Position numbers and translations under genes: made by a program
Part shown: piece by piece, positions 41,370-50,394 of the stretch
How positions within the stretch are numbered: position 1 is the stretch's first letter
Layout: each line of letters opens with the position of its first letter
NCBI GenBank assembly: GCA_050049355.1
Contig: JASFWK010000002.1
Location: 3,869-67,868, forward strand
From: JASFWK01 sp050049355
GTDB lineage: Bacteria > Chloroflexota > Anaerolineae > B4-G1 > DUEL01
DNA length: 64,000 nt
Reading direction: 5' to 3'
Notes under the pieces: generated by a model
The model's database searches: none
What the model saw: the letters and a program-made list of their open reading frames with translations, nothing else
Told to the model about the DNA's origin: nothing

Positions 41370-42649
41370 CGCGCACCGCCAAGTTCCAGCATGCGCCCCA
41401 TAGCCTCAAGGGCCTTATCCACACGCGCTAGTATCTCGTCGGCCAGATCACGGCCGGTGATCAGCGGCGGCAACAGCTGCACTATCCGCGGATCGTTGTT
41501 GGCGTACACAGCGAGGAGACCACTCTCATAGGCAGTCCTGGAGAAGAGTGGACCGCATTGCTCGTTGACCATCTCGATCCCCATCATCAACCCCAGCTGC
41601 CTCAGCCCGACGAGGGTGTCGGGGTGCCTCTCCTTCAGCCATTCGAAGCCCTTCGAGAAGACCGAAGCGATCTCCTCGACGTGGGAGAGGAAGTCGGGGC
41701 GTGAAGTGAGCTCCAGGACCTTCAGCGCCACAGGACATCCTACCTCGGCACCGCCAAAGGTCGAGATGTGAATAAAGGGATCCTCGTGGAAGATTGCTTC
41801 GTACATTCCCCTGAAACAGGTCGCGGTGATGGGGTAGATCCCACCGGAGAGCCCCTTGCCGATCACCATGATGTCGGGCACGACGTCGAAGTGCTCAATT
41901 CCCCACAGTCTCCCTGTCCTACCAAGGCCTGCCTGGACCTCGTCAACGATCATCAGGATGCCCTTCCTGTCGCAGAGATCGCGTACCCGAGGAAAGAAAT
42001 CGTCATCAGGGATGGGCATACCGTAAGTGGCGGGGATGGTTTCGAGCAACACCGCTGCCGTGTCTTCGTCCAGAGTCTCTTCCAGCGCCTCGACGTTGTT
42101 GAACGGAACCTGCACGAAGCCCGACGGCATTGGGCCGAAAGGAGCGCGGTACCTCTCGTCACCCGCTGCCAGGGCCAGCCCGGTGTGGCCATGGTATCCT
42201 CCCTTGGCCGAGATCACCTTAGGTCTCCCCGTGTATCCCCGAGCCACCTTGATGGCCAGATCCACTGCCTCCCCACCCCCGACGCCGAAAACGGTGTACG
42301 CCAGATCCCCCGGAGCGAGTTCGGCCAGCCGCTTGGCGAGGGTTGCTCGCTGTTCACTGACCAGGTGATGGTTGCCGATGTCAAGTTCCCGAAGACTCTG
42401 CTGCAGGACTTCAATGATCTCCGGGTTCCTGTGTCCCAGGTTGAAGACTCCGCCATTGCAGTGGCAGTCAATCAATCGGCGCTCGTCGGTCACGTCCCAG
42501 AGATAGGAGCCCTCCCGTCGTCCCAGCACAAAGTCGATGCCGGCTGACTGGAAGAACCTCACCTTCCCCGAGGAGACGTGCTGAGCGAACAGGTCTACGA
42601 GCTCGTCCTTGGTATGCATCCCACGGTACATACTTCGTGTGGTCCCCAC
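41366..42649 (-). CDS. Class III PLP-dependent aminotransferase
   Basis: A 427-residue fold-type I aminotransferase. The PLP Asp is in LMIVDEVQAGLGRTGRL near residue 238 and the Schiff-base Lys in VIGKGLSGGIYPITA near 268. GGGEAVDLAIKVARGYTGRPK near 125 forms the cofactor phosphate site. The family includes ornithine, 4-aminobutyrate and diaminobutyrate aminotransferases and phospho-lyases. Start is GTG 42649 with AGGGGAG upstream. The overlapping partner gene encodes a kinase-like protein. Kinase plus class III aminotransferase pairs are known for phosphoamino-alcohol lyases, so lyase activity is possible. Confidence 0.87.
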   Translation of the reverse strand: MGTTRSMYRGMHTKDELVDLFAQHVSSGKVRFFQSAGIDFVLGRREGSYLWDVTDERRLIDCHCNGGVFNLGHRNPEIIEVLQQSLRELDIGNHHLVSEQRATLAKRLAELAPGDLAYTVFGVGGGEAVDLAIKVARGYTGRPKVISAKGGYHGHTGLALAAGDERYRAPFGPMPSGFVQVPFNNVEALEETLDEDTAAVLLETIPATYGMPIPDDDFFPRVRDLCDRKGILMIVDEVQAGLGRTGRLWGIEHFDVVPDIMVIGKGLSGGIYPITATCFRGMYEAIFHEDPFIHISTFGGAEVGCPVALKVLELTSRPDFLSHVEEIASVFSKGFEWLKERHPDTLVGLRQLGLMMGIEMVNEQCGPLFSRTAYESGLLAVYANNDPRIVQLLPPLITGRDLADEILARVDKALEAMGRMLELGGAR

Positions 42650-42988
42650 AGGTGCTCCCCTCCAGTTTGACTACGTGGCTTGCTGCGGCATGCCGTGATC
42701 GTTGATCCCTGGTCATTCGATGATCCCTCGTCGGTACCGTCCTCCCTTCGCTTCAGGAGCCTGCAGGCTGTCGAACGCGACCACCGACCTCCACGGTCTT
42801 CGTTGGCGGGCCAGTCATCCGATGGCGACCCGCTGGTCGGGCGATGGCAGGGAAGAGGTCAGTCGGCACGCGCGCCGGGGCCCAGATGCGGGGGGACGGG
42901 GAGCGCCAGATCGAATGGACAGCAGCTGCAACGCATGCGCCCACCCCGTACTCGTCCAGTGCCACAACCCATTCCGTCTGCCGATGAG

Positions 42989-43016
42989 AGTATAGCACAG
43001 CCCAAAGAAGGCACAA
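42989..43016 (-). promoter_or_regulatory. Probable promoter of the aminotransferase operon
   Basis: On the minus strand TTGTGC (43016-43011), 16 bp, then TATACT (42994-42989) with TGC before it, an extended -10. It faces away from the spoVS promoter 8 bp away. Confidence 0.5.
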
Positions 43017-43023
43017 CACGTTC

Positions 43024-43051
43024 TTGTAATTTGATGCCTCTGTGCTAGAAT
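43024..43051 (+). promoter_or_regulatory. Probable promoter of spoVS
   Basis: TTGTAA (43024-43029), 16 bp, TAGAAT (43046-43051), identical in hexamers and spacing to the tRNA-Phe promoter at 1974-2001. It is 38 bp before the GTG start. Confidence 0.6.
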
Positions 43052-43088
43052 GACACCAGATCGAGCCAGACTCCCAAGGAGGCTCACA

Positions 43089-43370
43089 GTGAACGAACAA
43101 GCAAATCTCCTCAAAGTCGCGAGCAACTCCCCTTCCACGGCTGTGGCCGGCGCCATCGCCGGGATGGTTCGGGAAGGAAAAGAGCCAATCGTCCAGGCCA
43201 TCGGCGCTGGGGCGGTCAACCAGGCAATTAAAGCCGTGGTCATCGCGCGCACCTACCTGGCAGAGGATGGGATAGATATCGCGTGCGTCCCGTCCTTTGT
43301 CGAGGTGGAGATTGAGGGCCAAGAGCGGACCGCAGTGAGGCTCGAAGTCAACAGACGACAGCCGGACTGA
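43089..43370 (+). CDS. spoVS: Stage V sporulation protein S (SpoVS) family
   Basis: A 93-residue protein very close in length and sequence pattern to SpoVS (about 86 residues): VNEQANLLKVASNSPST at the start, AIAGMVREGKEPIVQAIGAGAVNQAIKAV in the middle, an Alba-like fold. SpoVS affects septation and sporulation in Bacillus but is also widespread in non-sporulating Chloroflexi and Deinococci, where its role is unclear. GTG 43089 follows AAGGAGG (43076-43082). It stands alone and is the only plus-strand gene between 2312 and 46936. Confidence 0.92.
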   Translation: MNEQANLLKVASNSPSTAVAGAIAGMVREGKEPIVQAIGAGAVNQAIKAVVIARTYLAEDGIDIACVPSFVEVEIEGQERTAVRLEVNRRQPD

Positions 43371-43448
43371 GACACAAGGATTCACCAACCTGCCCAGCAC
43401 GCCGCGTCCGCGGATCCAGACGGCTCAGACATCAGATGCGCGTTATAC

Positions 43449-44324
43449 TCATCTGCATCTCGCGACAGCCGCGCTCAGATGTGCCCCGAAAAGGGCAAGC
43501 CAGCTGCTCAGATAGATCCACAACATCAGGGCCACAACCGCTCCTAGCGAGCCGTACACAAGCTGGTATTGAGCCAGCTCACTGCTGAGGTACCATGTGA
43601 AGGCGCCTTTGGCGATCTCCCAAGCACAAGCGACCACTAGTGCGCCCCAGAATGCCTCTGACCATCTTGTCTGTGTGTTCGGCACCCACCGGTAGAGTCC
43701 CAGGAAGATCAGGAATGTAACCAGCCCGGGCAAGAGACTGGAAAGGATAGCCCACAGCGGCGTCCCGTAGATTGACACACCCTCCCACAGAGGCAACGAC
43801 AGTCGCGGCAGCAGGGTCAGCAGGTGTGTTGACAGCAGCGAGAGGAGCAGAAGCGCCGCCAGCATCCCCACCATCCCCACTGCCACGAGACGTCTCTCTA
43901 AGAGACCACGGCGCTCCGCCCCCGTCCAGGCGCGGTTGATGTGACGGGCCAAGACTGTGAAGACACCCGTTCCTGCCCAGAACAGGCCTGCCAATCCTAC
44001 CACACCCACTGCCTCGCGCTGCTCAAGAACCTGCTGAATGTTCGATTCGATGAGCTCTTGGGAGACCGGGATGGCCTCTGTGACAGACCTAACCACCTCT
44101 CGATAGACCCACTCTCGCTGCAGAAAGAAGCTGCCGGCAGCTACCAGAGCCAACAGCAACGGAAAGAGGGAGAAGATCGTGTAGTAGGCCATGCTGGCAG
44201 CGGCCTCCGATGCGCGAGCGTCGTTGAAGCTGCGAATGGCCTCCCTCACTACGTTGAGTGAACCGCCACTGTGATCGTTCATCCACCGATAGAGAGCTCT
44301 CAAGGATTTGGTCAGACCTACCAT
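43449..44324 (-). CDS. YihY/BrkB family inner membrane protein
   Basis: A 291-residue protein with about six membrane segments. The N-terminal signature ASEAAASMAYYTIFSLFPLLLALVAAG near residue 37 is typical of the YihY/virulence factor BrkB family (sometimes called RNase BN in old annotation). Function is not established; transport or stress roles have been proposed. The gene ends in an imperfect stem CAGATG/CATCTG (about 43433-43457) that could weakly terminate transcription against spoVS. Confidence 0.87.
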   Translation of the reverse strand: MVGLTKSLRALYRWMNDHSGGSLNVVREAIRSFNDARASEAAASMAYYTIFSLFPLLLALVAAGSFFLQREWVYREVVRSVTEAIPVSQELIESNIQQVLEQREAVGVVGLAGLFWAGTGVFTVLARHINRAWTGAERRGLLERRLVAVGMVGMLAALLLLSLLSTHLLTLLPRLSLPLWEGVSIYGTPLWAILSSLLPGLVTFLIFLGLYRWVPNTQTRWSEAFWGALVVACAWEIAKGAFTWYLSSELAQYQLVYGSLGAVVALMLWIYLSSWLALFGAHLSAAVARCR

Positions 44325-44585
44325 CTCCTACTTCCTTCCAGCGGACACAGCGCGATGGCTGCAATTACCCCACTCGGGTACGGAGACGGACCTCCGTCGC
44401 CGGCAAGTATTGCTCGGTCAAGAGCCGCCAGAGGAATCTGGACAGGCACCTCTTCCTGCAACACCCACAGCCAAGGTTCTGCCCCCGCCCTCAGGTCATC
44501 TTTCAAATGAGGAGTGTGGATCCTCTCGTCAGAGAGGTCGAGACCATAGTCCACTCCACACTGCTCACTCACCAGAGTGCCCTCT

Positions 44586-45314
44586 TCAGAACATTGCCTG
44601 CAGTTCCAGGGCATTTTGCACCGCGTAGCCGGCCTCGTCATTGTCGAAGTAGCAGAATATCTCCCTTCCTCGCCTGATCCAGGCCGAAAACGCATCAGCC
44701 CATCCCGTCAGAGTCTCAGTGTCATACTTCCCCCGGTATGGGCCATAGGGGCCGTGGAGCCGGACATAGACGAAATCGGCTGTGATCTTCTTCGGCGATA
44801 GTCGACCCGGGAGATCGTAGATACAGAAGGCGGCTTCACGTTGCGCCAGCGCCTCGTACGCCCGAGCATTCAACCAGCTACCATCGCGAAACTCAAGAGC
44901 ATACCGGTAGCCCCTGGGCAGTACCTCTAGAAAGGACACTAGCCGTTCACGATCGAAATGCCAGTTTGGCGGTAGTTGAAAGAGGATAGGGCCAAGCTTA
45001 TCTCCCAGCAGATCGACCCTCCCCGTGAAGTTGGAAACCGGCTCCTGCGGATCTTTGAGCTTCTTCATATGGGTGATGTATCGACTGGCCTTGACCGAGA
45101 AGAGAAAACTCGCTGGTACGGTGTCGCGCCACCTAGCCACCGTCTCCTCGCTTGGCAGCTGATAGAACGTATTGTTGATCTCCACCGTCCTGAAATGGTC
45201 GGCGTAGTATTCGAGGAACTTCTCCTTTGGAAGCCCTTGGGGATAGAAGGGGCCCTCCCAGTGTTCGTAGTGCCACCCGGATGTGCCGATGTGCAGGTCC
45301 TCCTTCCCGCTCAC
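44586..45314 (-). CDS. DUF72 (YecE-like) family protein
   Basis: A 242-residue TIM-barrel-like protein. IGTSGWHYEHWEGPFYPQGL at residue 9, FRTVEINNTFYQLPS near 37 and FVYVRLHGP near 185 are the typical family words. It starts at GTG overlapping the MutM stop (GTGA), with GGAGG upstream, so the two are co-translated. Function of DUF72 proteins is unknown; linkage to a base-excision repair glycosylase is noted. The gap 44325-44585 would be shared leader and shows no gene. Confidence 0.88.
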   Translation of the reverse strand: MSGKEDLHIGTSGWHYEHWEGPFYPQGLPKEKFLEYYADHFRTVEINNTFYQLPSEETVARWRDTVPASFLFSVKASRYITHMKKLKDPQEPVSNFTGRVDLLGDKLGPILFQLPPNWHFDRERLVSFLEVLPRGYRYALEFRDGSWLNARAYEALAQREAAFCIYDLPGRLSPKKITADFVYVRLHGPYGPYRGKYDTETLTGWADAFSAWIRRGREIFCYFDNDEAGYAVQNALELQAMF

Positions 45315-46114
45315 TCCTCCAACCTCCGCGTCTGACAGTTGGGACAGTGATAGGCGCTGCGCCCGCAGACCTTGACCCGTCCCAGGTCACCCCCACACTT
45401 TGGGCACTCCCCGTCGTTGCGCCGGTGGGGAATGATGTAGGAATCCGGAAACCGGTTGGGATCCGCCTGACAATCTACGGCTGTGCGAAGCACCTCCCTC
45501 ATCGCCTCGAACAGCTCCCCCAGCACCTCATCGTCCAGCTGGTTGATCTTCGCCCTGGGGTGAATGTCGACCTGGAAGAGGATCTCGTCAGCATAGATGT
45601 TGCCGATTCCAGCTACAATGTGCTGATTCATCAGCGTGGATTTCGTCATCCCTCGCCTCTCAGCGAGAGCCCTTCGAAAGGCCGCAAGGTCGAAGTCAGA
45701 CGCCAAGGCATCTGGCCCCAGCCCTTTCTCCTCGATGAAGCTCTTCACATCTTCTATCAATCGGATCTTGCCCAGTTTCCTCTGGGCTTCGTAGGCCAGA
45801 TGGTACCCATCGGAGAAGGTGATCAGAAGTCGATCGTAAGTGGGATCTTCCCCCATGTCGCTGAAGTACTTCAGACCTCCTGTCATCCCAAAGTGCAGCA
45901 TCAACCACCTGCCGCTGTCGAGCGCCGCCAGGAGATACTTGCCGTGCCGTCGCGTCGATTCGAAGCTGCGGGCTTCGAGGCCCGCTGCAAGCTCGGCAGC
46001 AGAGATTCCTTCGAGTACCTGACAGCTGCGCACCTCGACCGTTTCGATCTCTTGACGTAGGGAGGTGGCGTCAAGATATCGCCTCAGAACCTCGACATCA
46101 GGCAGTTCCGGCAT
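45311..46114 (-). CDS. mutM: Formamidopyrimidine-DNA glycosylase (MutM/Fpg)
   Basis: A 267-residue base-excision repair enzyme removing oxidised purines such as 8-oxoguanine. The N-terminal catalytic proline follows the initiator Met (MPELPDVEVL). A helix-two-turn-helix region follows (MNQHIVAGIGNIYADEILF near 150), and a C-terminal zinc finger CPKC...CPNC (near 236-260) completes the fold. GGGAGG precedes ATG 46114. Together with DinB, ImuB and DnaE2 in this region it indicates DNA damage handling genes clustered here. Confidence 0.92.
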   Translation of the reverse strand: MPELPDVEVLRRYLDATSLRQEIETVEVRSCQVLEGISAAELAAGLEARSFESTRRHGKYLLAALDSGRWLMLHFGMTGGLKYFSDMGEDPTYDRLLITFSDGYHLAYEAQRKLGKIRLIEDVKSFIEEKGLGPDALASDFDLAAFRRALAERRGMTKSTLMNQHIVAGIGNIYADEILFQVDIHPRAKINQLDDEVLGELFEAMREVLRTAVDCQADPNRFPDSYIIPHRRNDGECPKCGGDLGRVKVCGRSAYHCPNCQTRRLEE

Positions 46115-46212
46115 GATGCCTCCCAGTTGGCCTCCATCGTCATCGCCATGCTTCTACGCAGGGCGCTCGCGATGCCATCTTTCCAAGATTCCGAATCTGC
46201 GTGATTCCTCAA

Positions 46213-46936
46213 CTACCGCAGAACCACGTCCATTCCGTCGTAGGCGATCTCCGCCTCGACCCCTCGCTCGCGGGCGAGGCTCTGGACCTTCGCCTCTATG
46301 ATCCGCTCACCCCCCTCCACGATCTCCGCGCCGAGATGTGTGAAGATAGCTCGAGGCACGCCTGTCTTTCGGCACCAGGTGAGCTGCGTGCGCACCGGCG
46401 TGTGTCCGATCAAGCCATCGCCGATCTTGCGCACCATAGAGCGCGCGATGGTGGCACCATCCCCGACGTACAGCCTGGCTCCAAAGAGCGCTTCCTCCCG
46501 ATCGTGTATCCAGACCACGTCGCGCGCGTAGAAATGACAACTTCCCCAGCCGTGATTCGGTATCCAACAGCCGGCGCGCGCGTGGAGTGATCAACCGGAA
46601 ACGCCTCAAATGCGATCCCCTCGATCTCCACGGGTTGACGATTCGGCATCAACCTTCGGTCTTCGATGTGAAGGTCATCCATGCCCTCCCAGGATTCTTC
46701 AGTGGCGTAGACCGGACACGGAGCGCCGTCCCGCAGCCTCCAGGCGTGATCGGTATGGGCGTGGGTGACCACGATCGCCTGCACACTCCAACCCCCACCT
46801 CTCCCAGCCAATCCTCACCACAGTCAATGGCGACCTCCTTACCGCGGTATGAGACTGTCATTGAGCTGTGTCTGCGATGACGGACCGTTCTCGCATCGAT
46901 GTTCCCCCGAGTGCCCAGGAACCTAAGCCTCAACAT
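46213..46936 (-). pseudogene. Metallo-beta-lactamase fold hydrolase, broken by two 1-nt frameshifts
   Basis: Three overlapping reading frames together spell one MBL-fold protein of about 240 residues. First comes MLRLRFLGTRG...SSMTVSYRGKEVAIDCGEDWLGEVG from ATG 46936. After a shift near a five-C run (46792-46796, plus strand), the next part is VQAIVVTHAHTDHAW, carrying the HxHxDH metal motif, up to GYRITAGEVVI. After a second shift in an AAA run near 46531-46533, FYARDVVWIHDREEALFGARLYVGDGATIAR follows to the stop. Restoring one base at each run rejoins the frames. Homopolymer sequencing error and real gene decay both fit. The family often acts on ribonucleotides or cyclic phosphates. Confidence 0.75.
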
Positions 46937-47350
46937 CTGTGAACTGCTCAATAGCCTTCCGCCTCCAACTCCGGGGACGACCATCGGCGGTGCCCAAAGA
47001 CACCGCTTTCACTCTGCTGAGCCGCCGCAGCTGGGCAGGGCTTCGTTGGCCCTTTAGCGCAATGGTTGGACCAGAAGAATCGGCTCCAGCCCGTTCACCA
47101 CATTGCAGGGCAACCAGCAATCCAGGGAAACTGGTCAGCAACCGGCACACCGGGCGTGCGCCTCGCCGTACCTCACAAGAACGATTATAGCATGACCCAT
47201 TCGCGCCGCCCACCACGGGGGACGCCGGTCGTTGGGGCTCGGTTCCTCCAGCGGCGCAGAGCAGCCAGGCGGCGTAGTAGGTGGCTCTTGACTCAGCCAA
47301 CTACATCGCCTAAAATGCCGATGAGAGCAAACCCAGCAAGGAGCGGCAGG
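46937..47350. other. Intergenic region before dinB with two promoter candidates
   Basis: This 414-bp stretch has no convincing gene. It holds the dinB promoter at 47288-47316 and, on the minus strand, an extended -10 (TGC then TATAAT, 47184-47189) that could serve the broken hydrolase gene. That second one has no good -35. No LexA box is visible here. Confidence 0.55.
47288..47316 (+). promoter_or_regulatory. Probable dinB promoter
   Basis: TTGACT (47288-47293), 17-bp spacer, TAAAAT (47311-47316). A start about 7 nt downstream would leave a leader of roughly 28 nt before the GTG at 47351, supporting that start codon. Confidence 0.65.
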
Positions 47351-48415
47351 GTGTCTGAGAAAGCACGAACCATCATCCACCTGGATCTGGATGCCTTCTT
47401 CGCCGCCGTCGAGGTGTTGGAGAACCCCGACCTGAGGGGAAAGCCTCTGCTCGTCGGCGGACGGCCTGGGGAGAGGGGTGTGGTGGCCACAGCATCGTAT
47501 CCGGCCCGCGAGTTCGGCGTCCGCTCGGCGATGCCGATGGCCCGAGCCTTGAAGCTCTGTCCCCAGGCCATCGTGCTGCCACCTCGCCACAACATCTACC
47601 GGAGCCACTCGCGCCGCGTGATGGAGATCCTCGACCAGACCTCAGCGCTTGTGGAACAGCTGAGCATCGACGAGGCATATCTCGACCTGACGGACCGGGT
47701 GACTGCCTGGGAGGAGGGGGGGGAGCTCGCGCGGCAGCTCCAAGGGCGAGTGAGTGACGAGGTTGGACTCTCGGCGTCGCTTGGAGTAGCAGCGAACAAG
47801 CAGGTAGCCAAGGTCGCCTCTGGCCACGACAAGCCCGGGGGGCTGACCGTAGTGCGGCCCGGAGAGGAAGCGGCTTTCCTGGCGCCATTGTCCGTGCGCG
47901 CGCTGTGGGGCGTGGGGCCGGTGACGGAGCGGAAGCTCGGCGCACTCGGGGTGACGACGATCGGCCAACTGGCACAGCTCTCGGAGGAGGAGCTGGAGGA
48001 ACACTTCGGCCAGCGCGGAGAGGATCTGGCCCGGCGGGCGCAGGGGATTGACAATCGCCCAGTGATCACGGAGCACCAACGCAAATCGGTGAGCCGAGAG
48101 AGGACCTTCAGGCGCGATCTGAGGCAGGCAAGGGCATTGCGCAGACAGCTATGGCGCCTGAGCCAGGGAGTGACCGAGCGCCTGCGCAGGGCAGACCTAG
48201 CGGCCGGCACGGTGGCGATCAAGCTGCGGTATGCGGATTTCACCACGCTCACCCGGCAGATGACGCTAGACGTTCCGACGGATGATGAACACATGATCTA
48301 CCAAGCAGCCTTGGTGTTGTTCGACCAGACATGGCAGCGCGGACGGTCGGTGCGGCTGCTGGGGATAGCAGCGAGCCATCTCTCGCCTCCCACGGGACAG
48401 CTGCTGCTCTTCTGA
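47351..48415 (+). CDS. dinB: DNA polymerase IV (DinB)
   Basis: A 354-residue Y-family translesion polymerase. Catalytic acids are in IIHLDLDAFFAAVEVLENP near residue 8 and SIDEAYLDLTDR near 105. The little-finger region includes RERTFRRDLRQARALRRQL, and the C-terminus QLLLF is a beta-clamp binding motif. GTG 47351 is chosen: AAGGAG lies 7 nt upstream, the promoter is at 47288-47316, and the length matches the family. The extra 95 upstream codons of the open frame are rejected. Unlike imuB it has no GAAC-N4-GTTC site in front. Confidence 0.92.
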   Translation: MSEKARTIIHLDLDAFFAAVEVLENPDLRGKPLLVGGRPGERGVVATASYPAREFGVRSAMPMARALKLCPQAIVLPPRHNIYRSHSRRVMEILDQTSALVEQLSIDEAYLDLTDRVTAWEEGGELARQLQGRVSDEVGLSASLGVAANKQVAKVASGHDKPGGLTVVRPGEEAAFLAPLSVRALWGVGPVTERKLGALGVTTIGQLAQLSEEELEEHFGQRGEDLARRAQGIDNRPVITEHQRKSVSRERTFRRDLRQARALRRQLWRLSQGVTERLRRADLAAGTVAIKLRYADFTTLTRQMTLDVPTDDEHMIYQAALVLFDQTWQRGRSVRLLGIAASHLSPPTGQLLLF

Positions 48416-48520
48416 AAAGATTGAGGGATCTGAGCAGAGAGTCACACGCATTGCGCTTTTTGACCACATCGAGTAGGATAACCGGAGGGTGGACGAGCTG
48501 ACGGAGCGGCGATAGGATAG

Positions 48521-48724
48521 ATGAAGGACGCATTGACCGAGGACGGCGTTCGGGTTGAGGCCGGACCAAACGCCCCGGAGGTGGGGACCTGCCCCGCCTG
48601 TGGGGGGATCGTTGACCGGCGCCACCGACAGGACGGCACGGAATCAGAGAGCGGCACCTGGTTCTACCGGCACCGGCGGGGTGAAGGCCCCAGCTGCCCG
48701 CGCCGGTCGGGACCGCGGTGGTGA
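48521..48724 (+). CDS. Possible small zinc-binding protein
   Basis: A 67-residue basic ORF with a CPACGG knuckle near residue 24 and a later CPRR, and a WFYRHRRGEG segment, resembling small zinc ribbon proteins. A modest AGGATAG precedes the ATG. It lies between dinB and the glycosidase gene on the same strand. With only one clear Cys pair and no known family it may be a remnant or a true small protein; no function is claimed. Confidence 0.4.
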   Translation: MKDALTEDGVRVEAGPNAPEVGTCPACGGIVDRRHRQDGTESESGTWFYRHRRGEGPSCPRRSGPRW

Positions 48725-48779
48725 CCCGCGCCTTCTCCCCGAGCACACAGCTGTCCCTCTTCCGTCCGGAGGATGACCT

Positions 48780-50186
48780 CTGAAGAAGATACCATCACTC
48801 AGCCTTTCCCTGCTGTTGGCGCTGGGCACGCTGGCAGTCCTAGGGCTGCTAGTTACACCTACGGCGGCTGGACCCCCGCCGCCCCCACCACGCGACCCGC
48901 TGGCGTCGGCCGCACTGGTCGGCCTCAATCAGGCCTGGTACCTCCAACGTGGCTATGGCGACGCAGGTTTCTCTCCAGCCCCTATCGCACGGGCCCATTT
49001 CCCCACGTCCATCTCAAGAGCCCAGATCGCCGCCAGCGACACGCTCACTCACCACGTCCATCTCCCACTGATTCGAAACGGAGGAATGAGTGAAGCCCGC
49101 GCGCTGTGGGTGACCCGTTGGGATTACAGCAGCGTCACTGATGTACGGACGCTAGCGGAAAACGCCGCCGGCGCCGGGTTCAACATGCTCCTCTTCCAGG
49201 TGCGCGGAACCGCGGACGCCTTCTATGCTCCGGGCCTGGAGCCCTGGGCGGCCCGGCTGGGTGAAGATGGGCTGGGGCAGGACCCCGGCTGGGATCCGCT
49301 ACAGACTGCAGTCGAGACGGCACACGCCAACGGCCTGCAGCTGCACGCCTACGTCAACGTCTACACAGTCTGGGCAGGCACCTCGCCACCCCCTACGGAC
49401 ACGGTGCCCGCGCATCTCTTCTGGACGCTCTCGCACCGCTATCCCGAGGATGAATGGCGCGCCTGGACAGCCGAGGGTCCCATGACACTCACCGACGGCT
49501 ATCTGTGGGCCACTCCAGCCCTCACTGACGTGGTGGACCGAGTCGTATCCGTCACGACGGACCTGGTGACCCGCTACGCCGTGGACGGCGTGCACCTCGA
49601 CCTGGCACGGTATCCCGGCCGAGATTACTCCTACGATCCTTTCACCGCAGCTGCCCTCGCAGGATCAGGTCTGTCACGCGACGAGTGGCAGCGAAGACGG
49701 GTCAACCTGCTCGTCGATCGCATCTACTCAGAGGTGATCCCCCTTCGCCCTGGTTTGCGCCTCTCCGCGGCGGTCTGGCCGGTCTACCGTGATCGCTGGG
49801 GATGGGGATACAGCGAGGGGTATGTCGACTACTATCAGGATTCCCAGAGCTGGATTCTAGATGGCTCGATCGACACCGTCATGCCAATGATCTACCCGGC
49901 GGACGTGAATGAGGATCCGAATGTGTTCACGCCCACCCAGTTCTCCCTGTTGACGTCGGACTTCCTGGCCCACGATGGCGGTCGCCACGTCTTCCCCGGG
50001 ATCAGTGCGCAGTACCGCGATTTCGACGAGATTGCCCAGCGGATTGCCATCGCTCGTGACCTGGGCGCACCGGGGCACGCGATCTTCTCGGCCCGGCTGG
50101 TGGACCAGAATGACCACTGGGACGACTTCGCCCTCGGACCCTATGCGGCCCCGGCCGAGGTTCCGCGGCTCACCTGGCGTCCGTAG
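48780..50186 (+). CDS. Secreted glycosyl hydrolase-like 10 (GHL10) family protein
   Basis: A 468-residue exported protein. With the proposed CTG start the N-terminus reads LKKIPSLSLSLLLALGTLAVLG followed by a cleavage region TPTAAG, a good signal peptide. The catalytic TIM-barrel part includes WVTRWDYSSVTDVRTLAENAAGAGFN near residue 110, QLHAYVNVYTVW near 190, YAVDGVHLDLARYPGRDYSYD near 272 and DTVMPMIYPADVNED near 365. The family (PF02638) is related to glycosidases acting on peptidoglycan or polysaccharides. GGAGGA sits 6 nt before the CTG; the next in-frame start, TTG 48816, would lose the charged n-region. Confidence 0.82.
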   Translation: MKKIPSLSLSLLLALGTLAVLGLLVTPTAAGPPPPPPRDPLASAALVGLNQAWYLQRGYGDAGFSPAPIARAHFPTSISRAQIAASDTLTHHVHLPLIRNGGMSEARALWVTRWDYSSVTDVRTLAENAAGAGFNMLLFQVRGTADAFYAPGLEPWAARLGEDGLGQDPGWDPLQTAVETAHANGLQLHAYVNVYTVWAGTSPPPTDTVPAHLFWTLSHRYPEDEWRAWTAEGPMTLTDGYLWATPALTDVVDRVVSVTTDLVTRYAVDGVHLDLARYPGRDYSYDPFTAAALAGSGLSRDEWQRRRVNLLVDRIYSEVIPLRPGLRLSAAVWPVYRDRWGWGYSEGYVDYYQDSQSWILDGSIDTVMPMIYPADVNEDPNVFTPTQFSLLTSDFLAHDGGRHVFPGISAQYRDFDEIAQRIAIARDLGAPGHAIFSARLVDQNDHWDDFALGPYAAPAEVPRLTWRP

Positions 50187-50394
50187 CTGCCGCACTACGA
50201 ATCTATCGTCCCACATCTGACGCACAGAGCCAGATTGTGTAATGCAGCACCGCAGTTCTGGTCGCTCTCACTCTTGATCGAGCCGAGCGACAGATGCCCT
50301 CCACAGATCATTCCCCCTTACCGCTTACCCCCGCAGCGACGGCACACCAGCTTCGGAACTCCCAAAACGATCGTGCACCCTCGGCCGAAGAGGC
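50187..50394. other. Intergenic region upstream of the RpiR-type operator
   Basis: No gene is supported. It contains a 14-bp word CCTCGGCCGAAGAG (50379-50392) that recurs exactly at 51256-51269, just before the binding-protein gene. No clear terminator for the glycosidase gene is seen. Confidence 0.5.

Larger units (their letters stand above)
42650..43088. other. Divergent promoter region between aminotransferase and spoVS genes
   Basis: No convincing gene lies here; the long minus-strand ORF covering 42753-43400 overlaps spoVS on the other strand and has no family features. The right side holds two back-to-back promoters (42989-43016 minus, 43024-43051 plus). The left 330 bp, which would be the aminotransferase leader, shows nothing recognisable. 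Confidence 0.6.

Noticed and set aside
42753..43400. A 215-codon minus-strand frame over the spoVS region
   Set aside because: It covers the spoVS gene and two promoters, and its composition is not protein-like.
43433..43457. Terminator between spoVS and the YihY gene
   Set aside because: The stem is only six base pairs with no T run and overlaps the coding end, so it is not listed as a feature.
47045..47110. A tRNA-like start (CCCTTTAGCGCAATGG)
   Set aside because: No acceptor, anticodon or T arm can be paired downstream.
47161..47350. LexA box in front of dinB
   Set aside because: No GAAC-N4-GTTC is present; the nearest word AAGAACGATTAT has no second half.
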